Positions 51,702 through 60,084 of a stretch of 64,000 nt of DNA are shown piece after piece. Source of the stretch: Alphaproteobacteria bacterium (GTDB lineage Bacteria > Pseudomonadota > Alphaproteobacteria > UBA6615); contig JAKUPN010000002.1 in NCBI GenBank assembly GCA_022449545.1, positions 59,255 through 123,254 of the forward strand, read 5' to 3'. The notes beneath the pieces were generated by a model. The model ran no database searches and was not told where the DNA came from. It saw only the letters and a list, made by a program, of their open reading frames with translations. Position 1 is the stretch's first letter. The number at the start of each line of letters is the position of its first letter. Made by a program: the position numbers and the translations under genes.

Positions 51702-52559
51702 TTAATCTCCTGATTCCAGAATATTTAGATCTGGCTTGGAGCCCCAAGCGCAGAAAGAGGCATCATTAACGGGAAATTGGCGTGGTTCCCAGTTTTCGTC
51801 GACCATCCGAACCCCGCAAGAATATTCATATATCATGTCATCCGGACCATAATAGTACACAAATCTAGCTCCTGATAACGAATGCCTGCCAGGGCCTGCT
51901 TGAATACGTACCTGGCGATCACGGAGGAAGTAGTTTGACTTCATTACATCGTCAGTTTCAGCTACCTGGAAATTAATATGTTGTATCCCAGGTTTATCAG
52001 AAGGAAATAGAGCGTAGCGGTGGTGTACTTGATCAAACGTCATAAGTGCTGACCAACCAATCCAATCACTAGTCTTAAAGTTAAACTCGTGCGACCAAAA
52101 TTTTTCAGCCTCTCTTGGGTCTGTTACTTTTAGCCCTATGTGGCTGAATTCAGTTATGCCCGCATCCCTTGAAGGAAAATATCTTGTTCCAGACGCAAAG
52201 GGTCTTACACTAAGGTCTATAGAATTACCGCTTGTATCTTTAAAGTTTATATATCCCATGCACCGTCTGGCCTCGGCTTCTGAATCAGTACCCCTATATA
52301 CAGGTCGGCCAAGGGCTTCCAATTTACTTTCAGCTGCATCGAGTTCTTCAAATGTATCCAGGGACAGGCCTATCGTGTGATCCTGGGGATCACCCTGAAA
52401 GTATACAATGTTATGGTCACTATCATCACACCTTAAATAAGAAAACCCATCTTTTTGATCAACTAGTTCAAGTCCAATAATTTCGGTGGCAAACTTGACC
52501 GTTTCATTAAGATTCGCTGTACCTAGTCTGCAATAGCGGAATCCACTAATTTTTATCAT
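51702..52559 (-). CDS. Extradiol ring-cleavage dioxygenase, VOC family type I
   Basis: Two-module vicinal-oxygen-chelate protein of 285 residues, like 2,3-dihydroxybiphenyl or catechol 2,3-dioxygenase. The iron triad of the C-terminal module is complete: His140 in FSHIGLKV, His194 in IQHINFQV and Glu245 in MIYEYSCG. It would cleave a catechol next to its hydroxyls using O2 and Fe(II). It is followed on the same strand by nothing close. The NMT1-like gene upstream (88 nt) probably shares its transcript. This is a second ring-cleaving type next to the gentisate enzyme 5 kb away. Confidence 0.88.
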   Translation of the reverse strand: MIKISGFRYCRLGTANLNETVKFATEIIGLELVDQKDGFSYLRCDDSDHNIVYFQGDPQDHTIGLSLDTFEELDAAESKLEALGRPVYRGTDSEAEARRCMGYINFKDTSGNSIDLSVRPFASGTRYFPSRDAGITEFSHIGLKVTDPREAEKFWSHEFNFKTSDWIGWSALMTFDQVHHRYALFPSDKPGIQHINFQVAETDDVMKSNYFLRDRQVRIQAGPGRHSLSGARFVYYYGPDDMIYEYSCGVRMVDENWEPRQFPVNDASFCAWGSKPDLNILESGD

Positions 52560-52646
52560 ATTATCCTCCCTAGCAACCTGATTGCTTGGTTCAGTATAAA
52601 CTATATGTAAAAATATATATCATTCAAAAAACTAAATCAGAGAAGT

Positions 52647-53570
52647 TTAAAGTAGGTTACTATAAGACAAATCGATATAGCGTGTCGGATCTACCAACTT
52701 CTTTTTAGGTTTTCCATATTTACTTCTCAAAGCGAGGATAGAAGCCACGCCTTTTTCGTTAATCTTATAACTATTTGCTAGCCCGAGATTAGGGTCAAGC
52801 ATTATTTTCATGGCGCTTTTTGCATCACTATTACTCATACCGGGCATGTTACTCTCTAAGATATTCACTGTTTCATCTAAGTTAGCCGACTCTGTCGCCC
52901 ATTTAATCGCTTTTAGCTCTGCCCTGATAAAAGCTCTTAGTGTGTCAGGATTATTTTCAGCCCAATTTTTGCAAGCGGCAATCACCCCAATTTGGCATGG
53001 AGGAAGGCATTGCTGGCTGTTATCAATAATTCTAAGTCCCGCAGATTCAGCTGCTTCTGTAAACGGAGGATTCAATAAGGCACCGGCATGTTTTCCTTCG
53101 GCTAAAGAATCAAGACGGGCTTTAGTAGCCCCTACGGGAACTAATTCATATTCTTTATGGCCTAATCCATTTATTTCAAGCATTTCGCGCAACATAAAGG
53201 CAAAACCTGTTGATAATGCATCTACAGCGAGGCTCTGTCCCTTAAGGTCTTGGTAACTAATAATTGTTTTTTGAACTACCAGGCTTAGGTTCACTTGAGA
53301 GGCGCCCATAAAGGCAAACAAGTCTGGATCACGTGACAGTTCGGCAACACCTTGTCCTTCTTGATAAGCTATGATGTTATCTAATGCCGTGCCGGCAATA
53401 TGAAAATTACCATCAATTAAATTTGTTATTTGAAAAACGGAATTAGGTGTTGCAGTTATTTCAACATCTATACCTTCTTCATAAAAAAACCCTTTTTCAT
53501 CAGCTATGTAATGGGGAAGTAGTCCAGTACTAGGAAATTCAATAATTTTAATAGTGGTAATATCTGACAT
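52647..53570 (-). CDS. NMT1/THI5-like protein without signal peptide
   Basis: Periplasmic-binding-protein fold of 307 residues: GLLPHYIADEKGFFYEEGID, LIDGNFHIAGTALDNIIAY and LKGQSLAVDALSTGFAFMLR are the SsuA/NMT1 pattern. The N-terminus MSDITTIKIIEFPSTGLLP has no signal peptide or lipobox, and no permease or ATPase genes are next to it, so it is probably cytosolic. It lacks the Cys-rich motif of yeast THI5 but has a small Cys cluster (CLPPCQIGVIAAC). It may be an enzyme or sensor working with the flanking dioxygenase and luciferase-like gene. Confidence 0.82.
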   Translation of the reverse strand: MSDITTIKIIEFPSTGLLPHYIADEKGFFYEEGIDVEITATPNSVFQITNLIDGNFHIAGTALDNIIAYQEGQGVAELSRDPDLFAFMGASQVNLSLVVQKTIISYQDLKGQSLAVDALSTGFAFMLREMLEINGLGHKEYELVPVGATKARLDSLAEGKHAGALLNPPFTEAAESAGLRIIDNSQQCLPPCQIGVIAACKNWAENNPDTLRAFIRAELKAIKWATESANLDETVNILESNMPGMSNSDAKSAMKIMLDPNLGLANSYKINEKGVASILALRSKYGKPKKKLVDPTRYIDLSYSNLL

Positions 53571-53758
53571 ATGTTTTTCCTGTTAATATTTTTCTATAGC
53601 TTGTGTTAAGACGTTAAGATTGGTCAATAGGTGATAGTAGTTTTTCGAATATCATCAAAAAATATACAGTCAAATGGGTTTTGATTCATGCTTTTCCTAA
53701 AAATGTTAAATGCTTATGTTAAAACCCATTACTTCTATTGCAGATTAATGAGGTTATT

Positions 53759-54805
53759 ATGAAATTTGGAATGCAGTTCTTTCCATGTGTTGGTCCTGAG
53801 ATAAAACCTGCTGATAAATATTTTGAAGAATGCTTGTCATTGGTCGGCTGTGCTGACGAATTGGGTTATTCACATGTCCGTATTGTGGAACATTATTTTC
53901 ATGCATATGGCGGTTATAGTCCGAACCCAATGTTATTTTTAGCCGCTGCATCTCAGCAGACGAAAAAGGCTCGTCTGGTAACAGGAGCCATACTTCCTGT
54001 TTTTAATAACCCTCTAAAACTGGCAGGTGAGATTGGCATGCTGGATGCAATATCATCTGGTAGACTAGATGTGGGATTTGCTCGTGCCTTTATGCCTCAT
54101 GAGTTTGCTAGATTTGGGATTTCTTTGGACGAAAGTAAGGGCCGTTTCTCAGAAGGTATTGAACAAATAAGGGGATTGCTGGAAACAGAAGTTTTTTCTT
54201 CGAACGGTGAGTTTCATAAATTTCCACCGACCACCTCTTATCCTAGGCCTACTCAGAGGCCTCATCCACCATTTTACATAGCAGCATTTGCCACTCCTCA
54301 ATCCTTTCAGGAAGCAGGGAAATCAGGTCATGCTATAATGGCAATTCCCTTGTCTGGTGGAAAAATGTCAGAACTAATAGGTTTGTATCGAGAAGCTTGG
54401 AAGTCGGCAGGCCACAAGGGTAAAGGAAGTGTTATGCTAGCATTTCACATGTTCTGCTGGCCCGATGAACGAGAGGCAATTGATCTTTCTAAATCAAGAA
54501 TAAATAGTTATCTTAAAACGCTAGTTAATGCCGGCTCAGATTGGCTTAATCAGGCGTCTTCTGATTATCCCGGTTACAGAAAGCTTATTGAGGATTTAGC
54601 TGAAGAATCATTTGAAAGCCAATTAAAGAAGGGTGCGGCCTGGGTCGGAACACCGAGCCAGATATGTGATCAGATTAAAAGCTATAAGGACCAGATAGGT
54701 GATTTTGAAATCGCCTCTTTACAAGTGAATTTTTATGATATGCCACTACAATTAGCTAGAAAGTCCATTTCTCTCTTTGCTGAAGAAGTGATGCCTAAAT
54801 TTTAA
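53759..54805 (+). CDS. LLM class flavin-dependent oxidoreductase (luciferase-like)
   Basis: Luciferase-type flavoenzyme of 348 residues: MKFGMQFFPCVGP, HVRIVEHYFHAYGGYSPNPM, VTGAILPVFNNPLKLAGEI and GRLDVGFARAFMPHEFARFG. The start is the ATG at 53759 with GAGG 5 nt upstream; the TTG at 53738 is rejected. It is divergent from the NMT1-like gene across 188 nt. Probably a monooxygenase of a small organic compound; substrate unknown. Only distantly similar to the other LLM protein at 23.6 kb. Confidence 0.9.
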   Translation: MKFGMQFFPCVGPEIKPADKYFEECLSLVGCADELGYSHVRIVEHYFHAYGGYSPNPMLFLAAASQQTKKARLVTGAILPVFNNPLKLAGEIGMLDAISSGRLDVGFARAFMPHEFARFGISLDESKGRFSEGIEQIRGLLETEVFSSNGEFHKFPPTTSYPRPTQRPHPPFYIAAFATPQSFQEAGKSGHAIMAIPLSGGKMSELIGLYREAWKSAGHKGKGSVMLAFHMFCWPDEREAIDLSKSRINSYLKTLVNAGSDWLNQASSDYPGYRKLIEDLAEESFESQLKKGAAWVGTPSQICDQIKSYKDQIGDFEIASLQVNFYDMPLQLARKSISLFAEEVMPKF

Positions 54806-54848
54806 GTAAAATTATAGATAACTGGATTGTAAAATAATTTAAATTATT

Positions 54849-55295
54849 TTAATGACAGGCTTTTCCAAGAACCTCTAGGCGCCAATAGTTGTATGGGAGT
54901 GGGGTTACGAAACCTGCGGTGAGCATTATGGGAATGACCCACCAGGTTAATAATGCTCCTCCTGTTAGTATTATATCCATGAGATTCATAGCTACCTCCA
55001 TAGAGACCATGGATATCATAGACATGCCTAAAGCTGTTCTTATCGCTGTACTAATGGCCATTTGTGTGCTGAGAACAATTGTTTCTAATAGTATAGAAGT
55101 CATAAGACCCATAACAATTGCTAGGCACATAATCATTAGTGTTGGCCATGGAGTTCCAGTAAATTGAAAATAAGCTATGGTGCCTAAATCACCTATTGAG
55201 CAACCTAAAAGGCACCAGAAAGTATTATATGATGCTTTTTTCCACTTTCCCGGTTGTATCCAGTTAATTTTGCGGTTTTTTGTGATAGCTACCAA
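54849..55295 (-). CDS. DUF4396-type membrane protein
   Basis: A 148-residue protein with about four hydrophobic segments. YNTFWCLLGCSIGDLGTIAY, ILLETIVLSTQMAISTAIRT and TWWVIPIMLTAGFVTPLPYN, with the C-terminus YWRLEVLGKACH, fit the DUF4396 family as I know it. Several Met, Cys and His residues in the membrane part could bind copper or haem; function is not established. The start is a TTG, weakly supported by a CGAG 6 nt before it, and could be wrong. It follows the acyl-CoA synthetase gene by 63 nt on the same strand. Confidence 0.75.
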   Translation of the reverse strand: MVAITKNRKINWIQPGKWKKASYNTFWCLLGCSIGDLGTIAYFQFTGTPWPTLMIMCLAIVMGLMTSILLETIVLSTQMAISTAIRTALGMSMISMVSMEVAMNLMDIILTGGALLTWWVIPIMLTAGFVTPLPYNYWRLEVLGKACH

Positions 55296-55358
55296 TTCGA
55301 ACTCGTTTCTTTCTTACCATCTATTAGATATGGTTATTTAGAGAAATAACTAGAAGTT

Positions 55359-56753
55359 TTATTCATTAACACCTTTCAGAATTGGATATTGAGCAAGAAT
55401 ACTAGCCGATTCTGCCATATCTTCTGAATTCTCGAACATTGCTACTCCGGCATTTTCCATTTTTGCGAACCATTTATTTTTATTTTCTAGCGTTCCCATC
55501 ATACTATGAAATATAGGAAAAGAAGCTTCCTTGGCTAAAGAGGACATTACATTAATTACAGGGTCTGCATCTACCATAAATGGAACAACGTGTATCATTA
55601 AAATGGCATCATATTTATTTTTGCAATGTTTTAAAGCAGAGAGAAATGCAGCTTTGAAACGGTCTTCTCTAGCATCAGCAAGCATATCAATCGGATTGGA
55701 AATGGCCGCTTCGAGTGGTAAAAGCTTCTTCAAGTCGCAGTAATATTCCGTGGGTAAAGGGGGCATTTTAAGATTATTGTCGATTAAGTGGTCGGTTGTT
55801 ATTACGCCAGGGCCACCCGAATTGGAAAAAAGAAGTATTCTCTTACCTATTCCTTGTGGAAAGAAACCAAATCCTTTAGCTGCTAACATTAATTGACGAA
55901 GACTCTTCACACGTATTATGCCGCATTTTTGCATGAAAGATGATGCCTCAGCATCTGTCATGGCTGACCCTCCTGTGTGATTACGAACGGCATTACCCCC
56001 TTCCAGTGTTCTGCCTCCAATAAGAGCAACCACTGGTTTCTTTTTCGTGATTTTGCGAGCTATTTGTTCAAATTTTTTAATATTATTTACAGATTCCATA
56101 TAAAGCAGAATGCAGCTGCATGTATCTTGTTCTCCGAGGTATTCTAAATAATCTATAACTTCAAGATGAATAGCATTGCCAACGGATATGATGGTGCTTA
56201 TTGGTAGATTAATTTTATTTCCAGTTGCAATTACCTCTTCAGATATAGCTCCTGACTGAGAGATTAATGCTATTCCACCTCCTAGCGGCAGATCACGAAG
56301 GAATGTTGCAGCAAATGGTGACTGGCTGTTTAAATGAATACAGCCTGCAGAATTTGGACCAAAAACAGTTATGCCAGCAGTATCTGTTTTTCTCAAAAGT
56401 TCTAATTCTCGGGCCTTTCCTTCTGCGCCCGCCTCACTAAATCCACCCGGCAGAATCATGAGGTTTTTGTGACCGGATTTTGCGGCTTCATCAACTATAT
56501 TAAGTATTAGATCAGGTCTTACGACAATAACAACAAGTTCAGCAGGCGTTTTAAGTTCTACCAAGGATTTGACTGCAGAAAGTCCTAATACTTTTTCGCT
56601 CTTCGGGGTTACAGGAATCACCTCTCCTGGGAATTTTGATGAAATTATGTTTCGTAAGACTGCTCCACCAGAACTAGAAAGGCGATCACTAGCTCCTACA
56701 ACAGCTACACTTTTAGGTTGTAAAAAGGGATGGCAATCTCTTTTCTGAGACAT
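55359..56753 (-). CDS. Acyl-CoA synthetase (NDP-forming) alpha-type protein
   Basis: A 464-residue protein with the CoA-binding Rossmann domain (SVAVVGASDRLSSSGGAVLRN) and the CoA-ligase domains, including SQSGAISEEVIA. The phosphorylated His is in RNHTGGSAMTDAEASSF. The ATP-grasp beta part that supplies the nucleotide site is missing from this gene and from its neighbours, so it either pairs with a subunit elsewhere or has another CoA-linked role. It is the last core gene of the minus-strand cluster. Confidence 0.85.
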   Translation of the reverse strand: MSQKRDCHPFLQPKSVAVVGASDRLSSSGGAVLRNIISSKFPGEVIPVTPKSEKVLGLSAVKSLVELKTPAELVVIVVRPDLILNIVDEAAKSGHKNLMILPGGFSEAGAEGKARELELLRKTDTAGITVFGPNSAGCIHLNSQSPFAATFLRDLPLGGGIALISQSGAISEEVIATGNKINLPISTIISVGNAIHLEVIDYLEYLGEQDTCSCILLYMESVNNIKKFEQIARKITKKKPVVALIGGRTLEGGNAVRNHTGGSAMTDAEASSFMQKCGIIRVKSLRQLMLAAKGFGFFPQGIGKRILLFSNSGGPGVITTDHLIDNNLKMPPLPTEYYCDLKKLLPLEAAISNPIDMLADAREDRFKAAFLSALKHCKNKYDAILMIHVVPFMVDADPVINVMSSLAKEASFPIFHSMMGTLENKNKWFAKMENAGVAMFENSEDMAESASILAQYPILKGVNE

Positions 56754-56777
56754 AATTTATTTCTCATTTTAAATGTT

Positions 56778-57326
56778 TTAAAATATATAAAATGCTTTAC
56801 TGTTCAAACATAATGGCCAATGACCTGACTCGAATAGTCGATACTTTGATATGAATGGTCCAGTCGTGTTTTTATTTGCTAAAATTTCAAGTGCTGCTTG
56901 GTGGGACGCTAAAGTCGCTGCTCCAGCTGCGGCTCGTATCATGCCCGAATTAGCCATTCCCCCTTGAGCTGCTGAAATAGCTGCGGCACCATGTACAATA
57001 TTTGATACGCAGCTAGTAATGTAAGTAAGAGATTCAAGTACACTCTCTCTTCCATATTTTTTTTCGGTACAAGAAGTCAGACTTTTTCTTGTTTGCTCTT
57101 CGGCTATCCACCAACTCTCACTCCAGTCTGGAGCCTTAATCAAATTTTCGGCTTCAACCCATGAGGTAATTTTGCTTATTTTAACTGCCTCTAGTCCTAT
57201 TAAGTTAATATACTTTTTAGCATAATCAGTTTCTTCGAGCGTCAGGGTTTGTCCCAAAGAAGAAAACCATGGCGCCGTTTCTATTTGATCTGTAAATCGA
57301 GTTAGAGCCGGTGATTCGATGAACAT
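56778..57326 (-). CDS. Unrecognised protein between gentisate dioxygenase and acyl-CoA synthetase
   Basis: A 182-residue soluble protein I do not recognise. The first 100 residues are polar with several Trp (WVEAENLIKAPDWSESWWIA). The middle, IVHGAAAISAAQGGMANSGM and IRAAAGAATLASHQAALEIL, is an Ala/Gly-rich helical stretch, and the tail is aromatic. Its ATG begins on the base after the dioxygenase stop, so the two are translated together. That close link makes a role in the ring-cleavage step likely, but no motif shows a reaction. Confidence 0.7.
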   Translation of the reverse strand: MFIESPALTRFTDQIETAPWFSSLGQTLTLEETDYAKKYINLIGLEAVKISKITSWVEAENLIKAPDWSESWWIAEEQTRKSLTSCTEKKYGRESVLESLTYITSCVSNIVHGAAAISAAQGGMANSGMIRAAAGAATLASHQAALEILANKNTTGPFISKYRLFESGHWPLCLNSKAFYIF

Positions 57327-58370
57327 TTATAAATTACCACGATCCTCACGCCAAACCCCTACCATCAGCTGAACCGGCTTATCTGAAAAACTGAATAGTA
57401 CTGCATCCTCATTGGCTACATGTTTTACTGGAAGCCAACTAGGAACAACAAATGTATCACGCTTTGACCACTCATAAACCTGATTTCCTAAATGAGATTT
57501 CCCCGATCCTTCAACAACGCTAAACACGCAAGCGTCACTTGATCTATAAGACGATGTTTCAAATCCTTTTGGTAAAAGCTGCATATTGGTGCCAATGGTT
57601 GGCATAGCGGAATTACCTGTTTCAGGATTAACAAATCTTAGCTTTAGACCGTGGCAGGGATCCCATTCTTCTGCTTTACGCATCGTTTCCAGCGCCTCTC
57701 TAGTCCTGGCGTAAGGATAGTTAAAAACTTTTGAAACTGTACCTTTTTCATAATAATCCACTGGTAGCATGCCTGAGCCAAAACGGGCCAATGAATCACC
57801 CTCTGGCCGACTGGGCACTTGATATTTGTCATTGTACTTTTCTGCAAAGGTTGCATCTAATGTTTCTATAATCGGAATATCCAGACCATCCATCCAAACC
57901 ATTGGTTCGTTGCTCTCATTACCATGATCGTGCCAGGTCCAAGCTGGGGTTATAACAAAGTCACCCTCTTCCATATTGGTTCGTTCTCCATTTACTGCTG
58001 TATAAGCACCGCTGCCTTCAACTATAAAGCGCAAAGCTGCTTGGGTATGTCGGTGGGCTGGAGCAACTTCGCCTGGCATAATTAATTGCAATCCTGCAAA
58101 AAGAGCTGTTGTAATTCGAAAACGTCCACGCATTCCAGGATTCTCTAGTATAAGAACTCTTCTTTCAGCTTCTTCAGCGGTTATCAACTCAGCCGATTTT
58201 AGCAGCGTTTCACGCAAATTTTCATAATGCCAAATAAACGACTTACAAGCACTTTCGGGTGATTTTTTTGCTATTCCGGGCAGCACCTCCCATAAAGGAG
58301 CAAGGTTTTTAGGATCAAGCTCTTGAGTATAATATGGTTCTAGATCGGGTCTTATATCTGCACTGATCAT
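57327..58370 (-). CDS. Gentisate 1,2-dioxygenase (bicupin)
   Basis: Fe(II) ring-cleaving enzyme of 347 residues that opens gentisate to maleylpyruvate. The N-terminal cupin holds the metal: PAHRHTQAALRFIVEG (H106, H108) and TPAWTWHDHGNES (H147 or H149), residue for residue the gentisate dioxygenase pattern. The second cupin, near VVEGSGKSHLGNQVYEWS, keeps the fold. A related alternative is 1-hydroxy-2-naphthoate or salicylate dioxygenase, which share this scaffold. GGGAG lies 7 nt before the ATG. Neighbours are the diiron oxygenase (33 nt upstream) and the unknown protein (abutting). Confidence 0.9.
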   Translation of the reverse strand: MISADIRPDLEPYYTQELDPKNLAPLWEVLPGIAKKSPESACKSFIWHYENLRETLLKSAELITAEEAERRVLILENPGMRGRFRITTALFAGLQLIMPGEVAPAHRHTQAALRFIVEGSGAYTAVNGERTNMEEGDFVITPAWTWHDHGNESNEPMVWMDGLDIPIIETLDATFAEKYNDKYQVPSRPEGDSLARFGSGMLPVDYYEKGTVSKVFNYPYARTREALETMRKAEEWDPCHGLKLRFVNPETGNSAMPTIGTNMQLLPKGFETSSYRSSDACVFSVVEGSGKSHLGNQVYEWSKRDTFVVPSWLPVKHVANEDAVLFSFSDKPVQLMVGVWREDRGNL

Positions 58371-58403
58371 TTTTTTCTCCCATTAACCATAGAATAATAG
58401 GGT

Positions 58404-59120
58404 TTAGAGCTTGGGCTCGGTCACGGTTGGCAGGGTTAGACCAAGCTCTTCAACCAAATCTTTCGTTCGTTTCATATAATCTTCCAGCATTTCTTCGTTT
58501 TTCCTTTGTTTGATAGACCATTTTCGGTAAATTTCATTATTTTTAGAATTTGGGCGACCAAAGAAAGATGGTAGCATCGGAAAATATCTATTGATGGCAT
58601 CTTGTACTTTCTTCTTTCCTTCTTCTGATTCACATATTTCAGTACAAAAATCCTTCCCAAATTGGGCGTGAAAACGCTCTTCAGGCATTGTCATTCTAGA
58701 AAGATTACGAAGGGGCAGGAAGCTACAAAGTGCTAAATCTTCTACTTGTATAATTTCTGCAAGATCAGCCAATAATTTGATAACGCAAAATTCTTCCCAA
58801 GTTTCGAGGGGAAACTCAAATATTGACAATGGTTTTTTTGTATTACTGGGGACCATTCTCTCTTGAGAAATCCCAATTTCATTACCTAAGTCTCTAAATC
58901 TTACATGGTGACCATATTCTTCCATAGCCACTCTACATGTCAGCCATTTTGAGTAGGGAGTTGGTGCGAGTGCTATTGCGGGCTCATCAAAAACCTGAGC
59001 ACCATATAGTTCGTTAATCGCATGGCTTATTACTATCTTCTCAACAGCTTGACGATATTCTTCTGGAGCCATTAAAAACTCGTTTACTGTTTCGACTTTA
59101 TCTCCTGGCATCATACTCAT
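58404..59120 (-). CDS. Short ferritin-like diiron oxygenase, PaaA/PaaC-like
   Basis: A 238-residue helical protein of the phenylacetyl-CoA oxygenase superfamily. A full diiron ligand set can be read: Glu37 (AINELYG), Glu68-x2-His71 (MEEYGHH), Glu122 or Glu127 (AEIIQVEDLA) and Glu148-x2-His151 (PEERFHAQFG). It is shorter than PaaA (about 310) and much shorter than BoxB (about 475), and no partner PaaB, PaaC or PaaD gene accompanies it. With the reductase two genes upstream it could form a minimal aromatic-CoA hydroxylase or epoxidase. The substrate is inferred only from the gentisate dioxygenase downstream. Confidence 0.82.
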   Translation of the reverse strand: MSMMPGDKVETVNEFLMAPEEYRQAVEKIVISHAINELYGAQVFDEPAIALAPTPYSKWLTCRVAMEEYGHHVRFRDLGNEIGISQERMVPSNTKKPLSIFEFPLETWEEFCVIKLLADLAEIIQVEDLALCSFLPLRNLSRMTMPEERFHAQFGKDFCTEICESEEGKKKVQDAINRYFPMLPSFFGRPNSKNNEIYRKWSIKQRKNEEMLEDYMKRTKDLVEELGLTLPTVTEPKL

Positions 59121-59139
59121 TTTACTACTCTTTTTGTGG

Positions 59140-60084
59140 CTAAATTTTTGGCTCAGAACTGAACTCTTCTAAATCAGTTTTTAAATCTGTATACAATGTA
59201 GAAAAATTTCTACTAGCTAATTCATCAAGTGAATCTATTTCCCAGTCCGTATCTGAGGTTATTTTAGCTACTGGCCTAGGCTGGGAAAATAAAAACACCT
59301 CTCTACCTCGAACACCGAAAAGCTGTCCTGTAATTTTTTGACTCTTTTTTGAACATAGCCATGCTACGACGATTGCAACATGTTTGGGGGAAATTTTTAA
59401 AGCTCGTTCCTTGTAACTCGACTGTTCATCATTGGCGGGCTCAATAGTTTCAGTTACTCGTGTTGCAGCAAACGGCGCTATTGAATTACAAGTGACGCCC
59501 GCACGGTTAAGGTCCATGGCTGTTGTGCGCATTAAACCTAGCATGCCAGACTTGGAACTAGCGTAAGGTGATTGGCCAAAATTTCCATAAAACCCTGCTG
59601 TTGATGTTATATTGATTATACGCCCCCAATTGTATGGTTCACCGCCCCGACCTTCTTTTGTTTGCTGCCGCATAATAGGAGCGACTGAGTTAGTTAAATA
59701 CCAAGCTCCGGACAAATTAGTTTTTACAACTGTATCAAAATCATCCGGCTTTCCCTTAAAAATAAAACTATCCCTTATTATAGCAGCATTATTAACCAAT
59801 ATATCAACTCCACCAAATTCATTAGTAGTAGAGTCTACAATTTCTTTAGCTTCTGCAGGATCAGACACTGATCGGGGAATTGCGATTACATTAGGGCCAA
59901 ACTCATCTGCAATTTTATGGACGAAATCAACTTCGAAATTTGTACCATTTATGTTGCTTCCATTATCAGCAATTACAACTTTAGCTCCCTGAGACACAAG
60001 TGTTTTAACTATCGATAGCCCAATTCCACGTGCACCACCGGATACTATGGCTACACGTCCTTGAAGTTGATTAACGTCGTTCAT
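59140..60084 (-). CDS. SDR dehydrogenase with C-terminal extension
   Basis: SDR of 314 residues: SGGARGIG cofactor motif at 15-22, NNAAIIRD, an active-site Ser in NITSTAGFYG and YASSK. The segment ITGQLFGVRGREVFLFSQPRP and a further 50 residues follow the core, as in the dehydrogenases related to peroxisomal multifunctional enzyme 2, which act on hydroxyacyl-CoAs. Here it probably oxidises an alcohol or dihydrodiol intermediate of the cluster. GGAGG 7 nt before the ATG is a strong ribosome site, and the start overlaps the reductase stop by 4 nt. Confidence 0.88.
   Translation of the reverse strand: MNDVNQLQGRVAIVSGGARGIGLSIVKTLVSQGAKVVIADNGSNINGTNFEVDFVHKIADEFGPNVIAIPRSVSDPAEAKEIVDSTTNEFGGVDILVNNAAIIRDSFIFKGKPDDFDTVVKTNLSGAWYLTNSVAPIMRQQTKEGRGGEPYNWGRIINITSTAGFYGNFGQSPYASSKSGMLGLMRTTAMDLNRAGVTCNSIAPFAATRVTETIEPANDEQSSYKERALKISPKHVAIVVAWLCSKKSQKITGQLFGVRGREVFLFSQPRPVAKITSDTDWEIDSLDELASRNFSTLYTDLKTDLEEFSSEPKI

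Noticed and set aside
52810..53256. 148-residue plus-strand frame inside the NMT1-like gene
   Set aside because: Antisense to a well-supported gene; no motif.
59612..59992. 126-residue plus-strand frame inside the SDR gene
   Set aside because: Antisense to the cofactor-binding half of the SDR.
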